This document shows positions 24,885 to 33,504 of a DNA stretch of 64,000 nt, piece by piece; position 1 is the stretch's first letter, and each line of letters starts with the position of its first letter. A program made the translations under genes and the position numbers. This DNA comes from Firmicutes bacterium AF25-13AC (GTDB lineage: Bacteria; Bacillota; Clostridia; Lachnospirales; Lachnospiraceae): NCBI GenBank assembly GCA_003478935.1, contig QUFP01000002.1, positions 62,001-126,000 of the forward strand, written 5' to 3'. The notes beneath the pieces were generated by a model, which was not told the DNA's origin, did not search any database, and saw only the letters and a list, made by a program, of their open reading frames with translations.

Positions 24885-24960
24885 AAAGAAGAATATAAAA
24901 GCATAGAACTAGTTATAGGATAAAACTATTATAAAAAAGAAGAGGGGAAGGTGACTTTAT

Positions 24961-25368
24961 ATGAGCGATTGTACCATAGCAGCACAAGTGCTTGAAAAAA
25001 GAGAGGAACCTGCCGAGTATCTGGTAGATCGCATGATACGTATTTGCCGAGATCAGCTGATGCTGCCAATACGACAGACGATGGAGCGCATTGACTGCCA
25101 TGAAATATGCTTTATGGAAAGCAGAGGGCATAATGTGTACATATATACGAAAAATCGGGAGATTCGCATTTATCAGAAGCTGACTGATCTTGTTGATTTG
25201 CTTCCTGATTATTTTCATCAGTGTCACAAAAGCTATATCGTAAATTTAGAATATGTGGTACGCCTTGAAAGGACGTTGCTTTATATGGCTGATGGAAGAA
25301 TGGTACCAGTCAGCCGTACACATCAGGCAGAGACAAAAGAGATTTATGAAAATTATGTCAATGCCTGA
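24961..25368 (+). CDS. LytTR-domain DNA-binding regulator
   Basis: A 135-aa protein. Residues ~1-35 are a short helical region and residues ~40-132 a LytTR domain: EICFMESRGHNVYIYTKNREIRIYQKL, then LPDYFHQCHKSYIVNLEYVVRLE and GRMVPVSRTHQAETKEIYENY. It lacks a receiver domain, so it works alone or with an unseen partner. ATG 24961 is preceded by GAGGGGAAGG. LytTR regulators often control virulence, competence or bacteriocin genes; the target here is unknown. Confidence 0.92.
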   Translation: MSDCTIAAQVLEKREEPAEYLVDRMIRICRDQLMLPIRQTMERIDCHEICFMESRGHNVYIYTKNREIRIYQKLTDLVDLLPDYFHQCHKSYIVNLEYVVRLERTLLYMADGRMVPVSRTHQAETKEIYENYVNA

Positions 25369-25391
25369 GTATTGTGGCTGTGCAATAATAA

Positions 25392-25667
25392 TTAGTTTTT
25401 TTCTTTTATCAGTTCGGCAATTTCCTTATATCGTGATGTAATTGCCTTATAATTTTCTCGTTTATGCGGAAAAGTACAATTTGAGCAGTCTTTGTTTCCG
25501 TTTGGAAGGTAGCGAAACTGTCCACCGCATTTTTTGCCAAGTGCGTATAGCGGGCAGTAGCAAAAAAGACAGTTGAAATTGTCCGGGTCCGCATTTTTAT
25601 GGCATGGAAAGTATTCACATTCTCGGTTGCAGAAAAATTGGTAATGAGTCGTATTTGGGCGTTCCAT
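25392..25667 (-). CDS. Cysteine-rich small-domain protein
   Basis: A 91-aa protein of the cysteine-rich small domain type (PF04071-like). Conserved motifs are FFCNRECEYFPCH, DNFNCLFCYCPLYALGKKCGG, KDCSNCTFPH and NYKAITSRY. The nine or more cysteines with histidines suggest a metal site. Relatives are often next to or fused with cobalamin or metal genes, but there is no such gene here. ATG 25667 is preferred over 25682 because AAAGG lies 8 nt upstream. Confidence 0.85.
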   Translation of the reverse strand: MERPNTTHYQFFCNRECEYFPCHKNADPDNFNCLFCYCPLYALGKKCGGQFRYLPNGNKDCSNCTFPHKRENYKAITSRYKEIAELIKEKN

Positions 25668-25744
25668 ATCAAAACCTTTCATATTAAGTGATATTGTATC
25701 TTTAGAAATTACTTAGTTATAAAATAAATTTATCTTTGCAAATA

Positions 25745-26829
25745 TTATTTTAATAGCTCATTGATTTCAACAAAACAAGCTTCTGTGCGGTTCTCGCTAA
25801 CTGGGTGGTTAAAGTAAATTCTTTTTCCATCGCGTGAGAAGGTTGGATTTGGATGAATCTGAAGCTTCCAAGTACAGTTTTGGAAGTTTTGCCCACCAAA
25901 TGTAGCAATAGGAGTGGTCTCGCCGCGGCGATACAGGAAAATGTCTGCTGGGTAGCCAGGATAAGCGCGGTCTCCGACAAAGTAGCTGCGGTCTGGAGAA
26001 CCATCAATATGATTTCCAATTCCACCAAGCGTTTCTATGCATTCTCCGTTTGGTGTAAAACGCTGGATACGGCTCGTTTCCATCTCAATCTTTGAACCGT
26101 CATAGTACTGACGAGTTGCCATGTATGTATCATCGTCAAACCAAAGCTGATGAACTGGTTTGTCTGGAATGACATGTGTCTTACCAGTCTCAAGGTCAAT
26201 GCAGCCAAGGGCACCAAATACAGGCAGTTGGCAACGCTTAAACGCATCATCACCTTTGTCGCAGACGGATTTAGCTGAACATGGCTCATAGAAGTCGTAT
26301 ATTCGTTAGGCGTACAGCCACTTTTGATCACCATATCATAGACTGTCTTTTTATCAGCAACTCGACGGATCTTTCCGGTCTTTAAATCCAACAAATAAAT
26401 ACCGCAGATATCAATTTCAGGATGATCCGGGTTTTTATCCAGAAATTCCTCAGAGATAGAGAATGGATACTGCCCATTTTCAGCACAGTGGCTTTCTTTA
26501 CCGAAGATTGGTCCATAAACAACTTCTCCTGTATGAATATTCAGGACACGAAATGCGCTAAATCCATTTATTATATCACGAAAAACAATGTGATCATTAT
26601 CTGTAAAAGTGGCAGATGGACCATTGTGGTTGCCGCAGCTTACTGTAAAGACACAGCGTGCGTTTGCCAGCGTATTTCGGTCGCAGATCCAGATCTCGGT
26701 GATCTGCTTTTCTTTGTCCTCCAAATCAGGCTTTTTTGCGTAGACAAGAAGGGTTCCATCTGGACTTTCTGGCTGACCGCCATTCATGCCCCAGAGAGAA
26801 GAGCCTTCATATTCACATACTTTTTCCAT
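25745..26829 (-). CDS. ogl: PL22 oligogalacturonate lyase (one-base frameshift)
   Basis: Cytoplasmic lyase that splits unsaturated di- and oligogalacturonides to 5-keto-4-deoxyuronate in pectin catabolism. It is a beta-propeller protein; the visible blocks are GMNGGQPESPDGTLLVYAK, CGNHNGPSATFTDND, MSHVQLNPS, PDKPVHQLWFDDD and IHPNPTFSRDGKRIYF. The histidines in MSHVQLNPS, VHQLW and IHPNP are probable metal ligands by family. The frames join at the AAA at 26240-26242 (one base missing), giving 361 aa. No signal peptide is seen. The gene is divergent from the GH28 gene, consistent with a pectin locus. Confidence 0.87.
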
Positions 26830-26910
26830 GAAAATGTACCTACCTTCACTATTTTTTTATTTGATTGTACTCCTATTTTTGTTTTGCATCAAGCCAATCG
26901 TGGGAAATGC

Positions 26911-26939
26911 TTGAAGAATTTTTCGAGTCATGGTAAGAT
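26911..26939 (+). promoter_or_regulatory. Predicted promoter for the GH28 gene
   Basis: TTGAAG (26911-26916) and TAAGAT (26934-26939), 17-bp spacer, ~48 bp upstream of the ATG. Confidence 0.5.
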
Positions 26940-26986
26940 GAAGTGGGAATAAAAATAAGAGCGAAAAAAAGAAAGAAGGATCTGAC

Positions 26987-28260
26987 ATGGAAACCAAAAA
27001 TATAAATGTATGTGAAACTTTCCCAGACGGCACTCCAATAGATGGATGGTTTTATGATACAAATGTACCTTCATTGGAGAAAATTGGAAAACAGTATGTT
27101 CTGACTGCATATGGTATCCTTGATGATGGAAAGCTTTACACAAAGGAAATTCAGGCATTGATTGATCTGGCAGCGAAAGAGGGCGGCGGTGTTATTGTTG
27201 TTCCATCAGGAACATATTTGACAGGTGCATTATTTTTTAAGCAGGGCGTTCATTTATACGTAGCACAGGGCGGTATGTTAAAGGGAAGCGATGACTGTTC
27301 TGATTATCCGATTTGCGAGACTAGAATTGAGGGAGAGAGTTGTCTATATTTTTCGGCACTAATCAATGCAGATGGGTTAGATGGATTTGTAATGTGCGGA
27401 CCTGGCACTATTGATGGAAACGGTATGCGCTCTTGGAAAGCATTCTGCTTCGCCGCAGCTGGAATCCAAAGTGCACGAATAAGGACGAACAGCGTCCGCG
27501 CCTTGTGTATTTGTCAAATTGTAAAAATGTGCTTATTGCAGATTTGAATTTGCAAAATTCACATTTTTGGACAACACATCTTTATCACTGTGATCATGTC
27601 AAATATCTCAACTGTCGTATTTTTTCACCGGCATCGCCTGTTAAGGCGCCAAGCACAGATGCAATTGACATTGATGTGTGCAGCGATATTCTGGTGAAGA
27701 ATTGCTATTTGGAGGTAAATGACGATTCTGTTGTATTAAAGGGCGGAAAGGGTCCGTGGGCAGATACTGCGCCTGAGAATGGTGCTAATGAGCGTATTCT
27801 TGTTGAGGATTGTGTGTATGGTTTCTGCCATGGCTGTCTGACATGTGGATCAGAGTCGGTACACAACAAAAATATTTTGCTGCGCCGCATTAAGGTAGGA
27901 AGCGGAAGTAATCTTTTATGGTTAAAGATGCGCCCAGATACACCGCAGCATTATGAGTATATTACGCTTGAGAATATTGAGGGCAACATTACAAATTTTA
28001 TCAATATTAATCCATGGACACAATTTTACGATCTGAAGGATCGTAAAGATATTCCGCTGTCTTATGCAGATCATGTGACAATGAAAAATTGCAAGTGCGA
28101 GTGTGAAACATACTTTAATGTAGAGCCAAATAAGGCACAATATGAGTTGTCTGATTTTACATTTGAAAATCTGGATATTCAGGCAAAAAATGATGGCTTC
28201 AAGGCAGATGCAGTGGAAAATATGAAGATCATCAATGTAAATGTAGTGATAGAGGCTTAA
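26987..28260 (+). CDS. GH28 polygalacturonase-like glycoside hydrolase (one-base frameshift)
   Basis: Right-handed beta-helix glycosidase of family GH28 that hydrolyses polygalacturonic acid or related pectic chains. The N-terminus shows the pre-helix block ALIDLAAKEGGGVIVVPSGTYLTGALFFKQGVHLYV. Catalytic-site motifs are STDAIDID (N/STD), NDDSVVLKGG (DD) and CHGCLTCGSE (GHG-like), then WLKMRPDT. There is no signal peptide, so it is probably cytoplasmic and acts on imported oligomers. A single G is missing at 27447 (TGG read as TG); repair gives 424 aa with FWLRRSWNP. It is divergent from PL22, consistent with co-regulation. Confidence 0.88.
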
Positions 28261-28296
28261 AAACAAATAGCAAAAGACCAAGAAAGGCAGAAAATT

Positions 28297-28530
28297 ATGG
28301 TAACAGAAAAGGAAATTGCCAGAATCAATGAGTTGGCAAAAAAGCAAAAAGAAGGAACATTGACAGCAGAAGAGAAGGAAGAACAGCAAGCTCTGCGCCA
28401 GAAATATCTTCGTTCAATCCGCGAAAATATGAGAAGTTCTCTTGATCAGATGAAGATTCAAAATCCGGATGGAACAATCACTAACGTAAAAGACCGCCGT
28501 AAGGATTGGCTGAATAAGATTAAAGAATGA
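28297..28530 (+). CDS. DUF896-family protein (YnzC-like)
   Basis: A 77-aa helical protein of the DUF896/YnzC family, recognisable by [33 protein letters not shown] and the [20 protein letters not shown] segment. The two helices form a short coiled hairpin; function is unknown and Bacillus homologs are under SOS control. It lies 36 bp after GH28 and has AAGAAAGG as a ribosome site. Confidence 0.92.
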   Translation: MVTEKEIARINELAKKQKEGTLTAEEKEEQQALRQKYLRSIRENMRSSLDQMKIQNPDGTITNVKDRRKDWLNKIKE

Positions 28531-28656
28531 TACTACGATATTACATCAAAAGAAAAGAATTTTTTCTTTTTTTAAGTAATGGAATATGATATACTGACAG
28601 TTAAAGAGATGGCTTTGCTGTCAGTATTTACTTTATAGAAGGGAATGGTAAAAAGT

Positions 28657-29787
28657 ATGAATTACAGAAAATTTGGAAATACAGGTGAGAAGATTTCTGC
28701 ACTTGGTTTTGGATGTATGCGTTTTCCAGAATATGAAAAGGATGGAAAGATGTATGTGGATCAGGACAAGGTAGATGAGATGGTGGCAGAGGCATATCGT
28801 CAGGGAGTTAACTATTTTGATACTGCACCAAAATATTGCAATTGTAATAGTGAGGAAGCTGTCGGAAGAGCAGTTAAGGGCTTCCGTGATAAGGTATTGT
28901 TATCAACGAAAATTCCGTTAGATGTCTGTAAGAAGCCTGGTGATTATCGCCGTGCACTGGAGCATAGTCTTGATAAGCTGGGAACAGATCATTTGGATTT
29001 TTATCATTTCTGGGGAATTAATCGTAAAGAATTTGATCAGACAATCATGGCACAGGATTTGCTTGCTGATGCTGCAAAAGCAAAAGAAGAGGGACTGATT
29101 CGTCATATTTCCTTCTCCTTCCATGATGAACCGCTTGCAATTAAGTATATTATTGATGAGTCAAAAAAACGCGGTATTCCGATGGAGAGTATGCTTGTTC
29201 AGTACAATTTGCTTGACAGAACAAATGAGGAAATGCTTCATTATGCAGCATCTAATGGAGTTGGAACAGTTGCAATGGGTCCTGTAGGCGGTGGACGACT
29301 GGCAGCACCGACAGAGCTTTATGCAAAGCTTACTGGAAAGAAATCAATTGCAACATATGAACTTGCATTTAAGTTTGTTCTGGGCAATCCAGACTTAAAT
29401 TGCGCATTATCTGGTATGCAGACACTTGATATGGTAAAGCAAAATGCAAAACTTGCATCTGACAGCACAGGATTTTCCAAAGAAGAGTGGCAGCAGCTTG
29501 GAGAGGCAATGGAGCAGTTAAAGAAGTTTAGTGAGCTTTACTGCACAGGCTGCAAATATTGTCAGCCATGTCCGGCAGGAATTGAGATTCCAAAGATCTT
29601 TAACATGTTTACATACTACAATGTATACGGCCTTAAGGATCATGCAAAGAAGATGTACGATAATTATGTAAAGGATGGCGGAAAGCTGATTGAAGACTGC
29701 AAGAATTGTGGTTTCTGTGAGCGTCATTGTCCGCAGCATTTGCAGATTCGCAAAGAGCTCGAGCGTGTTGAAAAGCTATTTAGATAA
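28657..29787 (+). CDS. Aldo/keto reductase with C-terminal 4Fe-4S motifs
   Basis: A 376-aa oxidoreductase. The N-terminal ~290 residues are a TIM-barrel aldo/keto reductase (MNYRKFGNTGEKISALGFGCMR, the catalytic-type DTAPKYCNCNSEEAVGRA, STKI, DHLDFYHFWG). The C-terminus carries two cysteine clusters (CTGCKYCQPCP and CKNCGFCERHCP) as in anaerobe reductases that probably take electrons from ferredoxin. ATG 28657 is chosen over 28645 because the family begins MNYR. Substrate unknown. Confidence 0.92.
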   Translation: MNYRKFGNTGEKISALGFGCMRFPEYEKDGKMYVDQDKVDEMVAEAYRQGVNYFDTAPKYCNCNSEEAVGRAVKGFRDKVLLSTKIPLDVCKKPGDYRRALEHSLDKLGTDHLDFYHFWGINRKEFDQTIMAQDLLADAAKAKEEGLIRHISFSFHDEPLAIKYIIDESKKRGIPMESMLVQYNLLDRTNEEMLHYAASNGVGTVAMGPVGGGRLAAPTELYAKLTGKKSIATYELAFKFVLGNPDLNCALSGMQTLDMVKQNAKLASDSTGFSKEEWQQLGEAMEQLKKFSELYCTGCKYCQPCPAGIEIPKIFNMFTYYNVYGLKDHAKKMYDNYVKDGGKLIEDCKNCGFCERHCPQHLQIRKELERVEKLFR

Positions 29788-29795
29788 GAAATAAT

Positions 29796-29833
29796 AAAAA
29801 GATCAGGCGGCATAATGCTGACTGATCTTTTTT
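29796..29833. terminator. Bidirectional terminator between reductase and DUF308 gene
   Basis: AAAAAGATCAG (29796-29806) pairs with CTGATCTTTTT (from 29822); A-run and T-run on either side serve the convergent genes. Confidence 0.85.
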
Positions 29834-29848
29834 GTGGTATCATATTAA

Positions 29849-30511
29849 TTACGGAGTTTCATTTGAGTCGTTTGATGACTCAGATGAGGTTGGCTGTGAA
29901 GATGTATCTGCCTGCTGCACGGAATCATCACTGACAGATTTTTCTTTTTTCTTTATCTTTGGAAACTTAGCATTTACAAATACGCGAATTAAAAGAAGCA
30001 TCACAATATCAATAATTGCTTCTGCAATTAGCACAACACCAGAAAAAATCCATGTGACAGTAACAGTTGAAAATGGGTTCCCGATGATAATAAGAGAAAA
30101 CAGAATGGACAGTCCGGCACTTACTGCGGCAAGCCACCAACGCTTTTCTTTTTGGCGAAGAAGATCAATACTCCACTGAACCTTATAAAATCCAGAAATA
30201 AGAAGAAGAATTCCATACAGGAAAGAAAGAAGCTTGAAGGTTTCTAAAAACCAGTGGGAGAAGCATATACAAAAAAGACCAACGGAAATACTTATAAGTC
30301 CCTTCATCAAATAAAAACGCGGGATTGCCTCTGCAAGCGGTTTTTTCCAGTAAAACACGATCTGTACAATACCAAAGGCGAGGCAGGCTGCTCCGAAGGC
30401 GATAATGATTCCGTTTGAAAAGCCTGTAGGGTCGATGAGAAGCAGGATTCCGATAATCAGTTCACAAAGGCTTATCAAAAGATTAACGGAATTTTGTTTT
30501 AAAAATTTCAT
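29849..30511 (-). CDS. HdeD/DUF308-family membrane protein
   Basis: A 220-aa protein with six hydrophobic helices in paired repeats (LLISLCELIIGILLLI, LLSFLYGILLLISGFY, VVLIAEAIIDIVMLLLI), matching the DUF308/HdeD family. The C-terminal ~35 residues are a charged KIKKKEKS stretch then a Ser/Thr/Gln-rich tail. Role unknown; HdeD of E. coli is linked to acid resistance. ATG 30511 follows GAGG; the longer frame to 30625 has no good site. Confidence 0.82.
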   Translation of the reverse strand: MKFLKQNSVNLLISLCELIIGILLLIDPTGFSNGIIIAFGAACLAFGIVQIVFYWKKPLAEAIPRFYLMKGLISISVGLFCICFSHWFLETFKLLSFLYGILLLISGFYKVQWSIDLLRQKEKRWWLAAVSAGLSILFSLIIIGNPFSTVTVTWIFSGVVLIAEAIIDIVMLLLIRVFVNAKFPKIKKKEKSVSDDSVQQADTSSQPTSSESSNDSNETP

Positions 30512-30644
30512 GATAACCTCTTTTCTCTGTACCATTCGTGTAGCAGGCCGGTACAGCAGCCTGATTTTATTATGAAACTTAGATAGAACTAGTTTGATTA
30601 TAGTAGATAAAGCTAGAAAAAACAACCATTTTTCATAAAATGGG

Positions 30645-30673
30645 TTGCTTTTTTAAAACGCGGAGAGTATAAT
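30645..30673 (+). promoter_or_regulatory. Predicted SigA promoter for the DUF6465 gene
   Basis: TTGCTT (30645-30650) and a perfect TATAAT (30668-30673), 17-bp spacer. The -35 lies in the 3' arm of a bulged hairpin (~30615-30655). A ~100-nt leader follows. Confidence 0.6.
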
Positions 30674-30777
30674 TTATAATTGATGTAAATAAAGGTTGCA
30701 CGTGCATTGCCATTTTGTTTTAACAGAATGGCTTTGTACATTATATATGAATTGATCAAGATGGGAGGATTATACAT

Positions 30778-31053
30778 ATGGCAGCAAAAACAAAGAAGGA
30801 AACTGCAGCAGTTGCAGAGACAAAAGAAACAGCAAAGAAGGCTACAGTAAAGAAGACAAGAGAAGTATATCTTCAGTGGTATGGTAAAGAAGTTCAGTTA
30901 AGCAGCATCACTGCACGCATTGAGGAAATGTGGAAGAAAGAGATGAAGAGAAAGATTTCCGAGTTGGTTGACTTAAAGGTATATGTAAAGCCAGAAGAAG
31001 GAAAGGCACATTATGTAATTAACGGTGAGATCACCGGAAGCATTGAGCTGTAA
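30778..31053 (+). CDS. DUF6465-family small basic protein
   Basis: A 91-aa protein. The first ~28 residues are a Lys/Ala/Thr-rich disordered tail (TKKETAAVAETKETAKK). The rest is the conserved DUF6465 core (REVYLQWYGKEVQLSSITARIEEMW and YVKPEEGKAHYVINGEITGSIEL). The basic tail suggests nucleic-acid or polyanion contact; function is unknown. It is monocistronic, with its own promoter, a GGGAGG ribosome site and a terminator. Confidence 0.85.
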   Translation: MAAKTKKETAAVAETKETAKKATVKKTREVYLQWYGKEVQLSSITARIEEMWKKEMKRKISELVDLKVYVKPEEGKAHYVINGEITGSIEL

Positions 31054-31064
31054 TTGAGAAGAAG

Positions 31065-31107
31065 ACAGTCCTTGTGTGAAAACATAGGGGCTGTTTTATT
31101 TTTTTTA
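31065..31107 (+). terminator. Rho-independent terminator after the DUF6465 gene
   Basis: ACAGTCCTTGTGT (31065-31077) pairs along 13 positions, including several G-U pairs, with ACATAGGGGCTGT (31082-31094), followed by a long T-rich tail. Confidence 0.8.
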
Positions 31108-31164
31108 TACCGCGTTAAATAGTTAACAATTTTAAAAAAACTTCTACAAAAATCCAGTAATGTG

Positions 31165-31173
31165 TGCTATACT
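31165..31173 (+). promoter_or_regulatory. Extended -10 promoter for the cdaA operon
   Basis: TGC followed by TATACT (31168-31173) is an extended -10 motif ~43 bp upstream of the first gene; no convincing -35. Confidence 0.45.
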
Positions 31174-31215
31174 ATAAAAAGAGTAAAAAAAGAATCTGTA
31201 GAGTGAGGTGAGTGC

Positions 31216-31653
31216 ATGATCAAAGAGGAAAAGATCCGCATGATGACACAAGTGGCAATGATTCAAAAAAGGGAAGAACGCCGCGCTATTGAAATATGTG
31301 GATACCGAAAAAAAGATTATGTATCCATTCAGATGATTAAAATATGGATTTGCTATACAATGGCCTATTTGTTGCTTACACTTATAGGCGTTATTTGTAT
31401 GGGCAATGGTACACAGGCAGTTTCTTTTTCAAGGCAGGTGCTGATTAGAATCGGCTGTATATGGGTTGTTGGATATCTTGGCTTTTTAACAGCAGTACTT
31501 GCAATGGCTCATCAGTGTTATAGCAGACGCTATCGCACAGCAGCTGTTTTAGTTCGTCAATATAGACAGCATTTGATGGCACTTGAGGATTACTATACGG
31601 AAAGGAGCCAGATCAATGACAGCTCTGCTGGAACTACGGCAAAAGATAAGTGA
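31216..31653 (+). CDS. Putative membrane protein, first gene of the cdaA operon
   Basis: A 145-aa protein with two hydrophobic helices (IWICYTMAYLLLTLIGVICM and IWVVGYLGFLTAVLAMAHQCY) between basic cytoplasmic ends. I do not recognise a domain. It starts at ATG 31216 after GTGAGGTGAG and overlaps the next gene by 38 bp, so translation is probably coupled. Its conserved position before a larger membrane protein and cdaA suggests a role in envelope or c-di-AMP physiology, by context only. Confidence 0.7.
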   Translation: MIKEEKIRMMTQVAMIQKREERRAIEICGYRKKDYVSIQMIKIWICYTMAYLLLTLIGVICMGNGTQAVSFSRQVLIRIGCIWVVGYLGFLTAVLAMAHQCYSRRYRTAAVLVRQYRQHLMALEDYYTERSQINDSSAGTTAKDK

Positions 31654-32617
31654 GGTTTATGGCCGCTATGAAGCATATGTGCGCATCTGCACAAAATGTT
31701 TGCTGGCATTTCTTGTATTTTATATGATTCACAGTCAGCTATCAGGCAGTATGAATCCTAGAAGCTGGGCAGAAATCGTGGTTGCTACTCTTATTGCAGT
31801 GATGATTCCTATTGACGCCTGCTCAATTTTGGTAGCAATATTTGTAATAGTCCATATGCTTATGATTTCAGTGGAAGCAGGTGTGATAGCAGCAGCATTC
31901 TTTTTATTTTTGTTATTGACATATTTTATATTTAAACCAAGACAGTCAATACTGATCACAGTTATGTGTCTTGTTGGAATGCTGAATCTGACAGGTGCCG
32001 CAGCGATTCCGATTGGTCTTTTATGTGGACCAATTGCAGTGATTCCGGCAGCGGCAGGTACATTTGTATATGGCATGATTTTGACGCTTCGCCAAAATAG
32101 TTCAGTACTTGAGGCATCAGCTCAAAGATTGACATCAATGGAAAAGGCGGCATATTTTATAAAGGCAATTGGAAGCAATGAACGTATCTTACTCTTAATG
32201 GCAGCACTTGTAGTCACAATTGTTGTTGTTTACATGATTCGAAAGCTTCCATATTCATACGCATGGGCAATTGCAATCGCAGCAGGAACAGCATGTTATG
32301 TTCTGACTGTCCTAGTAGGCAATGTAGCATTTGGTGTAACTGTTCATTTGCTGTATCTAAGTATTTCTATTATACTTGGTGTTCTTATTTCGAGTGTTCT
32401 TCATGTGTTTCTCTTTTTGTTAGATGGAACGCATACAGAATTTCTTGAATATGAGGATGAAAATTATGTGTATTATGTTAGAGCAATACCAAAATATTCT
32501 GTTGCGAGAACAGATAAAAAAGTAACTACGATAACAAAAGCAGGAGATGGCGAAACGTCCGAGGAGGATTCCTTTTTGGATGATGACCAGTCTCTGGATG
32601 ATTATTTCCGCACGTAA
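31616..32617 (+). CDS. Polytopic membrane protein, second gene of the cdaA operon
   Basis: A 333-aa protein with about ten hydrophobic segments (LLAFLVFYMIHSQL, IVVATLIAVMIPI, LLMAALVVTIVVVYMI and others) and an acidic C-terminal tail (TSEEDSFLDDDQSLDDYF). ATG 31616 has AAAGGAG upstream at ~31602. I know no function for this family. It overlaps the preceding gene and ends 20 bp before cdaA, so the four genes form one operon. Confidence 0.72.
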   Translation: MTALLELRQKISEVYGRYEAYVRICTKCLLAFLVFYMIHSQLSGSMNPRSWAEIVVATLIAVMIPIDACSILVAIFVIVHMLMISVEAGVIAAAFFLFLLLTYFIFKPRQSILITVMCLVGMLNLTGAAAIPIGLLCGPIAVIPAAAGTFVYGMILTLRQNSSVLEASAQRLTSMEKAAYFIKAIGSNERILLLMAALVVTIVVVYMIRKLPYSYAWAIAIAAGTACYVLTVLVGNVAFGVTVHLLYLSISIILGVLISSVLHVFLFLLDGTHTEFLEYEDENYVYYVRAIPKYSVARTDKKVTTITKAGDGETSEEDSFLDDDQSLDDYFRT

Positions 32618-32637
32618 GCAGGAGAAAGGATAGAAGG

Positions 32638-33504
32638 ATGGAAGCCATCAGAGGATTTTATGAAAATTATATACGCTGGTCAGCGGCTTCCATGACATTA
32701 AGCGATGTCCTGGAGATTGCTATATTCACCTATTTTATTTATCATATTATTTTATGGATTAAGCAGAGCAAGGCGTGGATTCTGTTAAAGGGTGCGGCAG
32801 CTATTTTTGCGATGTATATACTGGCAGTTATTTTACAGCTGAATAATATTGTAATGGTTTTTAATAGAATCGCACCGTATGTAGCGACAGCATTGCTTGT
32901 TATTTTTCAGCCGGAGATTCGCCGTGCATTAGAGCAGCTTGGAACAAATCATTTATTTGAACTTTTTTCGCTTTCTAGCACAAAAGATAAAGTTGCAGAA
33001 AATGCAGATGATACTATTGATGCGATTGTTCGTGCATCCTTTAGCATGGGGCGTGCAAAGACAGGAGCATTGATTGTCATTGAGCAGAAATTTGTGCTGA
33101 ACGAATATATTGCAACTGGTATTTTATTAGATGCCATTGTAAGTGCACCGCTTCTGGTGCAGATCTTTGAGCACAACCTTCCGCTTCATGATGGAGCTGT
33201 TGTGATTCGCGGAAACAGAATCACGGCTGCTACATGTTATCTGCCTTTATCGGAAAATAAAACGATAAGTAAGGAACTTGGAACAAGACATCGCGCAGGT
33301 CTTGGCATCAGTGAAGTGACGGATGCTTTGACAGTTATTGTGTCAGAGGAGACAGGACAGGTATCACTGACAAAGGACGGACAGCTGTATCGAAATGTTA
33401 ACAGTGACAAGCTCAGAGAATTGCTTGGCGCAACAAAAAGCAGTGAAAAGACGCAGACTGTGTGGGATAGGCTGAGGAAAGGAAGGAAGAGACATGAAAA
33501 ATAA
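32638..33504 (+). CDS. cdaA: Diadenylate cyclase CdaA
   Basis: Makes the second messenger c-di-AMP from two ATP, which controls potassium and osmolyte transport and wall homeostasis. Three N-terminal membrane helices (residues ~20-100, ending near ATALLVIFQPEIRRALEQLG) precede the DAC domain. The catalytic DGA motif is in NLPLHDGAVVIRGNRI and the RHR motif in LGTRHRAGLGISE. The 288-aa length is typical. It overlaps cdaR by 11 bp, the standard arrangement with its membrane regulator; no glmM follows within the operon here. Confidence 0.97.
   Translation: MEAIRGFYENYIRWSAASMTLSDVLEIAIFTYFIYHIILWIKQSKAWILLKGAAAIFAMYILAVILQLNNIVMVFNRIAPYVATALLVIFQPEIRRALEQLGTNHLFELFSLSSTKDKVAENADDTIDAIVRASFSMGRAKTGALIVIEQKFVLNEYIATGILLDAIVSAPLLVQIFEHNLPLHDGAVVIRGNRITAATCYLPLSENKTISKELGTRHRAGLGISEVTDALTVIVSEETGQVSLTKDGQLYRNVNSDKLRELLGATKSSEKTQTVWDRLRKGRKRHEK

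Noticed and set aside
30615..30655. Stand-alone terminator upstream of the DUF6465 gene
   Set aside because: The hairpin is bulged and overlaps the promoter -35; no gene in the right orientation ends there.
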